Assembly: GCF_000022085.1 (NCBI RefSeq)
Contig: NC_011894.1
Span: 4,393,001 to 4,457,000 of the forward strand
DNA from: Methylobacterium nodulans ORS 2060
GTDB taxonomy: Bacteria; Pseudomonadota; Alphaproteobacteria; Rhizobiales; Beijerinckiaceae
Length of the DNA: 64,000 nucleotides
Direction of reading: 5' to 3'
Shown here piece by piece: positions 1 to 6,777 of this stretch (positions are counted from its first letter, which is position 1; each line of letters opens with the position of its first letter). Below the pieces are notes generated by a model, which saw nothing but the letters and a program-made list of their open reading frames with translations, had not been told where the DNA came from and did no database searches. A program made the translations under genes and the position numbers.

Positions 1-305
1 AATTGCTTTTTTAGCCGCGATACTACTTTCGGCATAGCCTCGCCGGTCGTGCCGATGGGAGCAAGCGTCTCGAGGACTGCGCCGTCTGGGCCAGATATGG
101 CCGCAGGGGTGTTCTCTGTAAGTTTTAGCAAAACCGATCGTCTCTTGATATTGGCAAATCCCTTCTGTATATTTTCCTCAATTTTCATAAGCCCTTGCAC
201 AATGAAAGATATGATGGTTATTTTGATGGCATCGACGCTACGATCCTGCCCGAGGTGCATCAAGCCAAGAACTTCAGCTGGGCACAGTTCTATTTCCGCG
301 CTCAT
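1..305 (-). CDS. hypothetical protein, 3' end beyond the window
   Basis: An open frame runs leftward from an ATG at 305 off the window edge (101 codons visible). The ATG is preceded by a good purine-rich ribosome binding site (GGGGAAG about 6 bases upstream), which fixes the start. The visible N-terminus opens MSAEIELCPAEVLGLMHLG and continues as an amphipathic, moderately hydrophobic segment followed by a Lys/Arg-rich stretch. I do not recognise the family; the opening faintly recalls the start of TIGR04222-type membrane proteins, but this is too weak to use. Base composition is lower in GC than the chromosome to the right, in keeping with acquired DNA. Confidence 0.55.
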   Translation of the reverse strand, partial: MSAEIELCPAEVLGLMHLGQDRSVDAIKITIISFIVQGLMKIEENIQKGFANIKRRSVLLKLTENTPAAISGPDGAVLETLAPIGTTGEAMPKVVSRLKKQ

Positions 306-536
306 GAACGCTTCCCCATTCTGCAATTTGCGGTGCATTAGGAACGCCCGATCTGCCACTTACCAAACGTAGCCAGAAATAACGTCCCGGAAATCATGGA
401 AGATGCGGCTGTCACGAAGGTTGCCATCATAGATCGTCTTGGTTTCAAATCGTGAATCTTGAACCGTATGATTAGAAGACAGCCAGCACCACTCGGAGAT
501 TTTCTCCACATATACGGATTCAAGACAGCTCTGCTC

Positions 537-761
537 TCAGGTAGATGTCTCTGCCAGTATATGGGGATCGTGATATGAGCCATAAACGATAGTCATTAAT
601 TGGCCTGTGCTGTAGTTATATGCTTTACTGTAGGAGTTGATAGACATATTGGGGCGCCAACCACTTTCTCGGATCAGTCTCAAGCTGTGAACTACGTTAC
701 GTGTCATCTGATTGTGTTCCACTTGAGAGAAGACACGGACTTTAACGCCACCTCGGTACAT
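537..761 (-). CDS. hypothetical 74-residue protein
   Basis: This small gene has a near-perfect Shine-Dalgarno sequence (GGAGGT, 9 bases before the ATG), the best argument that it is real. The product is rich in Asn, Ser and Tyr, with no membrane segment or signal peptide and no motif I recognise. It lies in the AT-rich left part of the integrative element and may be a cargo gene. The 231 bases between it and the partial gene at the left edge hold no other frame with a convincing start. Confidence 0.45.
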   Translation of the reverse strand: MYRGGVKVRVFSQVEHNQMTRNVVHSLRLIRESGWRPNMSINSYSKAYNYSTGQLMTIVYGSYHDPHILAETST

Positions 762-1086
762 TTAGGTTGCACCTCCAGAGTAGGATTTTACTCCGCTGCA
801 GAGCTAGTTAGTCAGAGCTGGAAACCGTTCAGACAAGCATGTTGATTGCCTAATCCGTTTGGCGTAGCCCATACGAGTTAGGCTAGTTTGGGCGGCTATA
901 AGCAGGAATTAGCCATCTCTGCGGCCCTGTTCGAACCTAGCAAGCCGCCATCACTGCCATCCGGCCATCCCACCAGCCATTGCGACGGTTCCACCGGCCT
1001 CCACGGTACCGGGTTATCTCTTTGAGTATGCGTTCCTATTCCAAACTGACCTCCGCCCCTGGGCTCATCCGGCGGGACCAGGACAG
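762..1086. other. non-coding stretch within the element
   Basis: No frame here has both a plausible start signal and coding-like composition. It includes the leader with the strong ribosome binding site of the leftward 74-residue gene and the region downstream of the helix-turn-helix gene. I see no tRNA, strong hairpin or repeat. Confidence 0.4.
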
Positions 1087-1374
1087 CTACTCGCGGCTCA
1101 CGATCGTCACGGCAGGCAGGTTGCGGAAGGCGGAGACGCGGCGCTCCTCGACACTTAGGAGCCCGAGATCCCGGGCCGCGCGGATCGCCCGCTTCACCGT
1201 GGAGACAGAGACGCCCGCGATGGCGGCGAGGTGCCCATGGGCCAGGGTGCCGCGCCCGTGTTGGGCCGTCTCGGCCGCTACGACCACGGGGACGGCGACC
1301 TCCGCGACAATGAACCTACAGGCGATCTGCCGAGCAAGGCGCCCAGAGGCTGCCCAGCGAGCCCACAGCTCCAT
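1087..1374 (-). CDS. winged helix-turn-helix protein (phage/plasmid type)
   Basis: The C-terminal half holds a clear helix-turn-helix (LAAIAGVSVSTVKRAIRAAR, about residues 48-67) followed by a beta-wing-like stretch (LGLLSVEERR). This arrangement occurs in plasmid replication/partition regulators and prophage HTH proteins of alphaproteobacteria. It lies just downstream of the integrase in the same orientation, with a 100-base gap. The frame stays open well upstream of the ATG with no better start, and the ATG has no strong ribosome binding site, so the true start could be a non-ATG codon further up, or the gene could be a truncated remnant. Likely a DNA-binding regulator; its target is unknown. 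Confidence 0.6.
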   Translation of the reverse strand: MELWARWAASGRLARQIACRFIVAEVAVPVVVAAETAQHGRGTLAHGHLAAIAGVSVSTVKRAIRAARDLGLLSVEERRVSAFRNLPAVTIVSRE

Positions 1375-1474
1375 TCGAGGACGGTGGGGGAGGGGGCGAA
1401 AGTGGGTGAATCGGACCGGCGGGACGCTATCCGCGGGTGAGCCTGCGGCATCTAACGGTTCTCGGCGGCGCTGA

Positions 1475-2833
1475 TCACTGACGTTTGGCGAGCCGCACGA
1501 CGTTGCCGCCCTCGCTTGGCACCAGCGGAATCACGGCCCTCGCCGCAAGCTCCTCCAGGCCGTCAGCAATCCAGCGCCCGTAGTGCCGCTCGATCATCTG
1601 GACTGACGTATCGTGCAGCGCCGCGACAAGCCGGATCGGGAGATTCGCCCGGATACCCCGCACGATGCTGGAGTGTCGCAGGGCATACGGGATCACGTCG
1701 GGCATCTCGGCCCGGTCGCGGATGAGCTGCCACGGTCGCACCATCTCCGCCGCTGCCTTCCAAGGCCCACGCCCGACACGCTCCCACCGAATGCTGCCGG
1801 GCACCTGCTTGTTGCGCCACCTTTCCAGCAGAGGCGCTTCACCCTGTCGCCCGGTCCCGGCCGGCAGGAGAGCTTCGAGCACGTCCGCACCGACCGGCAC
1901 CGGAACGCTTCCGCTCTTGCCCTTACCCTTCCGAGAGACGGGAACCATCAGGCGGCCATGAGTCCGCTGAACATCACGAACGCGCATCCGTGCGACCTGG
2001 GAGAACCGTGCGCCTGTCGCTGCAAGCACGACCACGAGGCGGAACAGATCGCCTTCCCAATGGTCTTCCACATCGATCTCACGCGCAGCTTTCAGCAGGC
2101 AGGCCACCTGTGTGTCTGACAAGATCTGGTTATCGCGCGCCAATGGGACCGCCTCGTCGCCGTCACCAGCCTCAGCGCGCAGCCCGTTCTTGACTACGGC
2201 CGGAAATGTCGGATTGAGCCGATTGCGGTTTGCGGCATAGGCCCCGTTGAGTGCAGCCTTCAAGTCATTGATGAGCCGTTGCAACGTTGTCGCCTTAAGT
2301 GACGCCGGAAGGCCGGCCCGCCATGCCGCGAGGTCGGATTCCTGCATCGCGTGGAGGGCCACACTCGCCAGCGGAGTGGCCGGGATCGCCTTGCGCTTCC
2401 CCTTCGCCTCCTGACCGACGATGTACCGAGTGAGCCGGTAGCCGGCATCCGACTGCACATCGCGCCCCTTGCGCCGGCTGTCGCGGGCGTTCCGCTCTGC
2501 GATATAGACCTCAACTGCGAGCCGAACCGTCAGAGTGGGGCCGTCCGCTGCGGCCTTGGTTTCGGCTCGCGCTGCCTCGACAGCATCGCGCCCGGCGCGC
2601 ACGGCGGCGTTGAAGTCCAGCGTGCCTTCTCCCAGTGCATCGTCCGCTGTGCCGAGAGGGGTTTGCCGGTATCCCTTCCCGTGTCGCCAGCGTACCAGCC
2701 ACACGCCGCCGCGCTTCCCCTTGCGGTAGCCAAGGTGCACGTCCGGGTCGATGCCACGCCAGTGCAGGCCGGCAGGCAAGCGCTGGCGAGCTTGCCGCGT
2801 TGTGATCGCCGCCTCCTTAAGAACCTTCGCCAT
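1475..2833 (-). CDS. tyrosine recombinase / integrase
   Basis: A 452-residue site-specific recombinase of the phage-integrase family, which would catalyse element integration and excision. The C-terminal catalytic domain shows the family residues: Arg276 in the TGARFSQVARM box, a basic beta-hairpin Lys around 302-306, Arg386 in YALRH (Tyr383 stands where the family usually has His), His407 and the nucleophile Tyr418 in ERHYGRW. The N-terminal half (about 100-215) resembles a core-binding SAM-like domain, preceded by an arm-binding-like domain. The gene lies 190 bases from the duplicated tRNA-Glu 3' end and points away from it, the usual layout. Full length for the family; it appears intact. 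Confidence 0.92.
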   Translation of the reverse strand: MAKVLKEAAITTRQARQRLPAGLHWRGIDPDVHLGYRKGKRGGVWLVRWRHGKGYRQTPLGTADDALGEGTLDFNAAVRAGRDAVEAARAETKAAADGPTLTVRLAVEVYIAERNARDSRRKGRDVQSDAGYRLTRYIVGQEAKGKRKAIPATPLASVALHAMQESDLAAWRAGLPASLKATTLQRLINDLKAALNGAYAANRNRLNPTFPAVVKNGLRAEAGDGDEAVPLARDNQILSDTQVACLLKAAREIDVEDHWEGDLFRLVVVLAATGARFSQVARMRVRDVQRTHGRLMVPVSRKGKGKSGSVPVPVGADVLEALLPAGTGRQGEAPLLERWRNKQVPGSIRWERVGRGPWKAAAEMVRPWQLIRDRAEMPDVIPYALRHSSIVRGIRANLPIRLVAALHDTSVQMIERHYGRWIADGLEELAARAVIPLVPSEGGNVVRLAKRQ

Positions 2834-2871
2834 GTCGCTCGCCCCGAACCCGTCGAATATCCGTCAAATAT

Positions 2872-2958
2872 ACGGAGGTGGACGGCGATGGACAACGGTG
2901 GATGAACATCCGCCTATCGCCTTGATAAATATGGACTTGTATGGACGTCGGTGGATGA
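2872..2958 (+). repeat. three imperfect GGTGGA repeats beside the attachment site
   Basis: Between the integrase start and the tRNA fragment the motif AC-N3/4-GGTGGA-Y-G occurs three times in direct orientation (2872-2887, 2892-2905, 2945-2958), the last two being nearly identical (ACAACGGTGGATGA and ACGTCGGTGGATGA). Position and spacing suit integrase or excisionase arm-binding sites, or an autoregulatory operator in the integrase promoter. The repeats are seen; the function is inferred. Confidence 0.4.
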
Positions 2959-2975
2959 TGGTCGGGATATGAAGT

Positions 2976-3024
2976 TCGCCCTTTCACGGCGAAAACACGG
3001 GTTCGAGTCCCGTAGGGCGCGCCA
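2976..3024 (+). other. attachment site: duplicated 3' end of tRNA-Glu
   Basis: The sequence folds as the 3' part of a tRNA-Glu. It has a five-pair anticodon stem (TCGCC/GGCGA) around the loop CTTTCAC (anticodon TTC), a four-base variable loop, a T arm (ACGGG/CCCGT around TTCGAGT), the 3' acceptor strand AGGGCGC, discriminator G and an encoded CCA. Upstream there is no D arm and no GCGCCCT strand to close the acceptor stem, so it is not a functional gene. With the adjacent integrase this marks the att junction. The exact crossover cannot be placed, because the other junction lies outside the window. Confidence 0.8.
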
Positions 3025-3157
3025 GCAAGTCCACGCATGTGGCTGGTGTGCTGGCCATGACCTTCCCGAAATTGTCCCTCGATCTGTTGCTGCGGCCCAC
3101 CGCTGCGGTGGCTTGCCGAGGTGGCACCGGACGTCGTCGTCAGCGCAAATTCGTTGG

Positions 3158-3340
3158 CTAGCGGCTGTTCACAAGCCGATCACAATCCCTGCGGCCGCTG
3201 GCAAGGCAGTCTTCGAGCTGCGCCTCGTGCCGCAGGACTGTGAACAGCCAGACGCCTCCGAACACCAGCGCCAGGACGAGGCCGAGCGCTAGCACGCTTC
3301 GCAGACGCTGACGGTCGTCATCGGGAGATCCTTGGCTCAT
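3158..3340 (-). CDS. small single-pass membrane protein
   Basis: I chose the internal ATG giving a 60-residue protein (MSQGSPDDDRQRLRSV...) because GGGAGGG lies about 11 bases before it; the frame also extends 40 codons further upstream from another ATG without a clear signal. Residues about 16-36 form one hydrophobic segment (VLALGLVLALVFGGVWLFTV), preceded by a charged N-terminus and followed by a polar tail with two Cys. No family recognised. It is the first chromosomal gene after the attachment site. Confidence 0.45.
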   Translation of the reverse strand: MSQGSPDDDRQRLRSVLALGLVLALVFGGVWLFTVLRHEAQLEDCLASGRRDCDRLVNSR

Positions 3341-3641
3341 GAACTCGTGTCCCTCCCATCCGGACGGTTCGCGATCACCCGGAGCGTCCCGAGAGAGCGC
3401 CGGCCTGACCGCGTCGAGCCGGGCCCCCTCGTCGCCATCGAGTGCGGGAAAACTCCGCATGACGGCAGACGCGAGGCTCCGCCCCGGTCAGGCGGTCCGC
3501 TGCACAATTCCTTAAGACGACGAGGTGAGTTTGTTCCAGAGCCGAGGAGAAGTCGCGGTCCGCAGATGGCGCCGGCCGGACTGCTGGCCAATCGGGCCCG
3601 TCGCGCTCCCGAACACTCTGCCCAAAAGGGACGCGTCAGTG

Positions 3642-3860
3642 ATGGAAGTCGAGACCCGCGCGCGCGTGATCGAGACCGCGCTGATGATGATCGCCAAGTA
3701 TCTGCACGACAAGGACCCGAATTTCCGGGCCCATGTGAACGCCAAGCTGGACGCCCAGATCATGACCGTGGCGTCGAAGGGCGACAGGGCGGATGCCGAG
3801 AAGGACGCCGCCGTCGACTTCTTCAGCGAGGTTCGCCGCCTGTTGAACCCGGGGCGGTGA
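3642..3860 (+). CDS. hypothetical 72-residue protein
   Basis: The likely product begins MEVETRARVIETALMMIAK. It is helical and charged, with no signal peptide. The frame extends 39 codons upstream, but that part is Arg/Pro/Trp-rich non-coding-like sequence, while an AAAAGGGA sequence precedes the chosen ATG at a somewhat long distance. The amino-acid make-up (Ala, Asp, Lys, Glu) looks like a real small cytosolic protein. No known domain recognised. Confidence 0.5.
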   Translation: MEVETRARVIETALMMIAKYLHDKDPNFRAHVNAKLDAQIMTVASKGDRADAEKDAAVDFFSEVRRLLNPGR

Positions 3861-4178
3861 TCGCCTTCGGGTGAGCCGGCGGAGCGGTGCATCCGAAAGC
3901 TCCGGACCGGGCAGCGACGGGTCGCGCACCAAAGGGCCTGCATCGGTCATTCAGAGACGATGGCAGGAACCTCGTGCCGGATTGGCACACCGGACGAGCG
4001 AGGCGTCGGCGCGCGATCGGCAAGTCCCGCTGCGGGGCCGGCCGCGCGGGCCTCTCGGAGGCCGGCCCGCGTTAAGCAAGCTCGCGAAAAGCCCGGCTGC
4101 GCCGGCATGGCTTGGCGCGCGCTTCGCTCCGACGGGCGGGGCTGTCCCGAAATCGGGACAACGCGCGGGAGAGCACCG
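3861..4178. promoter_or_regulatory. leader region with hairpin before the polysaccharide locus
   Basis: No gene seen. A GC-rich inverted repeat lies around 4035-4075. A perfect 8-bp inverted repeat (TGTCCCGA-AA-TCGGGACA, 4143-4160) ends 18 bases before the ATG of the acyltransferase. Its place suggests either an operator or a leader hairpin acting on the first gene of the polysaccharide locus; the sequence does not decide between them. Confidence 0.35.
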
Positions 4179-5156
4179 ATGCATGCGCCGAGCAGGGCCG
4201 ACATGGCCGTCGCGGCAGCCAAGGCCGACCCGGACGGCAAGGCCGGCGCAGGCGCGCCCGGCGCTGCGGTGCGCTCACTGAATATCCGCTGCCGGACCAT
4301 CGACGAGCCCGACCTCGACGCGGTGCTTCGTTTGCTCCGCAAGGGCTTCCCAGACCGGTCGGAGGCGTATTGGCGCAGGGGCCTGACACGGCATCGGGCG
4401 CGGCCCCTTCCGCCCGGCGTCCCGCGCTACGGCTTTCTCCTGGAGCACGAGGGCGAGCCCGTGGGCGTCCTACTTGCCCTCTGCCAGGTGGTCGAGCGGG
4501 AGGCAGGCTCCCACCTGCGCTGCAACCTGTCGAGCTGGTACATGGAGCCGCGCTTCCGCGCGCTCGGGGTCCTCCTCGACGGCTACGCGATGCGCGACAG
4601 GACGATGACCTACGTGAACGTCTCGCCCGCACCCCACACCTGGGCGATGCACGAGGTGCGCGGCTTCCGGCGCTTCTGCCAGGGGCAGATGCTCGTCCTC
4701 CCGGCCCTGAGCCGCGCGCCGAACGGGCAATCCGTGCGGGGATGCTCGGCCGAGGCCCTTCGCGTGCTGCCGGCCTCCGAAGCACGCCTCGTCAGCGACC
4801 ACCATTCTTACGGCTGCATCAGCCTGGTCTGTGCCGAGGGCGAGCGGGCCGGGGCCATCATCTTCCAGCGGCGGAGCCTGAACCTCGTCCCCGGGCGAAG
4901 GGCATGGCCGCGGCTGCCCTGCTTCCAGGTCGTCTACCGCTCGCCGAACCTGGACCTGTCCACCTGGCTCGGCGCCATTGGGCGCCATCTCCTGCGCCAT
5001 CATGCGATGCCGTGGTTCGTGATCGATGCCGACGGCCCGGTGAGGGGCGCCTTCGGGCGCTACTTCGCCGGACGCGCCCCGAAGGTCTATCGCGGGCCGA
5101 ACCCGCCGGATCCGGGCGACCTCTCCTACACGGAGATCGTGCTGTTCGGGGCGTGA
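4179..5156 (+). CDS. GNAT-like acyltransferase of the polysaccharide locus
   Basis: A 325-residue protein. The start is set by GGGAGAG 6 bases before the ATG. Residues about 35-175 look like a GNAT acyltransferase fold: an N-terminal strand and helix (DEPDLDAVLRLLRKGFPDR), a central strand GVLLALCQV, then SSWYMEPRFRALGVLL and a VNVSPAPHTWAMHEVRGFRRF segment that resembles the acyl-CoA-binding region. The second half is a less clear duplicate-like domain. Acetylation or acylation of a sugar, or of a lipid-linked intermediate, is an inference from the neighbourhood: the polymerase, Wzz and glycosyltransferases follow. The donor and acceptor cannot be told from sequence. Confidence 0.65.
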   Translation: MHAPSRADMAVAAAKADPDGKAGAGAPGAAVRSLNIRCRTIDEPDLDAVLRLLRKGFPDRSEAYWRRGLTRHRARPLPPGVPRYGFLLEHEGEPVGVLLALCQVVEREAGSHLRCNLSSWYMEPRFRALGVLLDGYAMRDRTMTYVNVSPAPHTWAMHEVRGFRRFCQGQMLVLPALSRAPNGQSVRGCSAEALRVLPASEARLVSDHHSYGCISLVCAEGERAGAIIFQRRSLNLVPGRRAWPRLPCFQVVYRSPNLDLSTWLGAIGRHLLRHHAMPWFVIDADGPVRGAFGRYFAGRAPKVYRGPNPPDPGDLSYTEIVLFGA

Positions 5157-5192
5157 TCCGGTTTCCGAACGATCGTTCGAAGACCGGATCAC
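5153..5192 (+). terminator. inverted repeat at the 3' end of the acyltransferase gene
   Basis: GTGATCCGGT (overlapping the stop codon) pairs perfectly with ACCGGATCAC, and the loop itself contains the palindrome GAACGATCGTTC. There is no T-run, so it may be an attenuating or 3'-end-stabilising hairpin rather than a strong terminator. A partial copy of the left arm (GTGATCCGGTTCC) recurs at the end of the dehydrogenase gene near 61930. Confidence 0.4.
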
Positions 5193-5252
5193 CAAGCCCG
5201 CGCGGCGACGAGCATCACGCACGGCCGCGAGACATCGGAGGAGTGGACCACC

Positions 5253-6629
5253 ATGCACAACATGCTGCTGTCCCTCGCGATCGTGGTGTGGTTCCTGCTC
5301 GCCTACCCGATGGCGAGACATCATCTCGCGACCGTCACTGCGCCGCAGAACGTGCCGCTGCCCGTGCCGATGACGCTGGTCGCGGTCTTCGCCTTCATGC
5401 CGCTCGTCTTCGTCGTGCCGCGCACGGACGGCAATGCCGTCCTGGAGGAGGGGCTGACCGCCTCCAACATCGTCACGCTGGTGCTCACCGGGCTGACCGG
5501 CCTTTATCTCGCGGTCAAGGTCGTCATGGACCGGCGCATCCTGCTCGTGCCGTTCTCCATGCCCTACCTGCCTTTCACGCTGATGATCGCGGTCAACGGC
5601 CTCAGCACGCTCTGGTCGATCGTGCCCGCCTACACGGCCTATCGCACGGTTGAGCTCGGCATCTTCTATCTCGCCAGCATCCTGATCTTCGATCGCAGCG
5701 ATATCGAGCGCCGCCTGGCCGACCTGCTCGCGATCTTCGTGGTGGTCTGGCTGGTGGCCGTCGCGCCCATCATCGCCGAGAGCCTCGCCAGCGGCATCGT
5801 GTTCTCGGCGGCCAAGAACAACATGATGCCTCTCGTCTGCGCGGCTCTCGGGCTCCTCGTGGCGTTCGATCCCCGCGCGCCGCGCCGGGCGGCCTACCTG
5901 CTGCTCGCCCTCATCGGTTTCATCATCGCGGGTTCGGCCGCGAGCACGGGGGCGCTCGTCGCGGTCGTACCGGGCCTGATGATCGCGTCGCCGCACCGAC
6001 GCATCCGCATCCTCGGAGGCGTCACGGCCGCCCTGGTCGTGGCCGCCTTTCTCGTCCTGATGCTCGGCCTCTCGGCCTTCCCGGCTCTCCTCGACCTGCT
6101 CTCGGCCCTGCTGCAGAAGCCGCCGGACGAACTCGCGAACGCGACCGGGCGCGGCACCTTCTGGCCGACCTTCATCAAGGCGACGCAGGACCATCTTGTC
6201 GGGTCGGGTTTCTCGGCGGGGGATCGCTTCGTCCAGCTCCTCACCTCGACCACGGAGCTCGCCGAGGAACTGGGGCGCGACGCGGTCTTCATCACGAGCT
6301 CGCACAACATGTTCCTCAGCGCCTGGGCGGGAACCGGCATCGTGGGGATCGGCTTTGCGGCCGTGGTGCTGGGCACCGCGATCCGGTGGGGCATGGTGCT
6401 GCACCTTCGCCACCGCCGCTTCATCGTCACCATGGTGATCTTCCTCGCCCTCAACGGCATGACGACGCCCGGCATCTTCCAGGACTGGAACGTCAACGTC
6501 CTCGGTTTCGTGGCGATGCTGGCCTATTGCCGCATCGGCGCCCTGAGGCGGGGCCGCGAGGCCGGGCTCGCCATGGTCCGGACGGGGGGCGGGCCGCTCC
6601 GGGTTGCGCAGGCATGGCACGCCTCTTGA
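5253..6629 (+). CDS. O-antigen ligase/polymerase-like membrane protein (Wzy type)
   Basis: This 458-residue integral membrane protein has about ten to twelve hydrophobic segments, starting with LLSLAIVVWFLLAYPMA right at the N-terminus. A large periplasmic loop (about residues 290-350) ends in SSHNMFLSAWAGTGIVG, the region where O-antigen ligase/Wzy polymerases carry their conserved His. The family joins oligosaccharide repeat units in the periplasm or transfers polymers to an acceptor. Lying next to the Wzz-type gene favours the polymerase role. The ATG has GGAGGA upstream. The call as this superfamily is firm; polymerase versus ligase is inference. Confidence 0.82.
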   Translation: MHNMLLSLAIVVWFLLAYPMARHHLATVTAPQNVPLPVPMTLVAVFAFMPLVFVVPRTDGNAVLEEGLTASNIVTLVLTGLTGLYLAVKVVMDRRILLVPFSMPYLPFTLMIAVNGLSTLWSIVPAYTAYRTVELGIFYLASILIFDRSDIERRLADLLAIFVVVWLVAVAPIIAESLASGIVFSAAKNNMMPLVCAALGLLVAFDPRAPRRAAYLLLALIGFIIAGSAASTGALVAVVPGLMIASPHRRIRILGGVTAALVVAAFLVLMLGLSAFPALLDLLSALLQKPPDELANATGRGTFWPTFIKATQDHLVGSGFSAGDRFVQLLTSTTELAEELGRDAVFITSSHNMFLSAWAGTGIVGIGFAAVVLGTAIRWGMVLHLRHRRFIVTMVIFLALNGMTTPGIFQDWNVNVLGFVAMLAYCRIGALRRGREAGLAMVRTGGGPLRVAQAWHAS

Positions 6630-6777
6630 AGCAAGAAACTCCGTGAGCAGTCGAACGGCCATTGATGTCCCAAAGTCGATCGATTGCCGCTCGGAAAGCA
6701 CGGATCCGGACGGCGATCCCCGAGGCCGGGACTTAACGCAGCGGCCGGAACCGGCTCGAAGATTGGAAGAGTCTACG

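Larger units (their letters stand above)
1..3024. mobile_element. right end of a tRNA-Glu-integrated element
   Basis: The left 3 kb differs from the rest of the window: its first 970 bases are clearly AT-richer, its genes are unrecognised or phage/plasmid-like, and its right border carries a tyrosine recombinase gene next to a copy of the tRNA-Glu 3' end that lacks a 5' half. Integrases of this class insert into the 3' end of tRNA genes and leave a direct duplicate of that end at the far junction. The intact tRNA-Glu and the other end would then lie to the left of the window. The boundary is seen in sequence; element size and type (island, ICE or prophage) cannot be judged from here. Confidence 0.65.

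Noticed and set aside
338..583. An 81-codon leftward frame
   Set aside because: No ribosome binding site, overlaps the better-supported 74-residue gene, and no coding-like composition.
2949..3024. A complete functional tRNA-Glu gene
   Set aside because: The 3' part is perfect, but there is no GCGCCCT acceptor strand and no D arm upstream; the GGTCGGGAT piece resembles a D loop only by chance.
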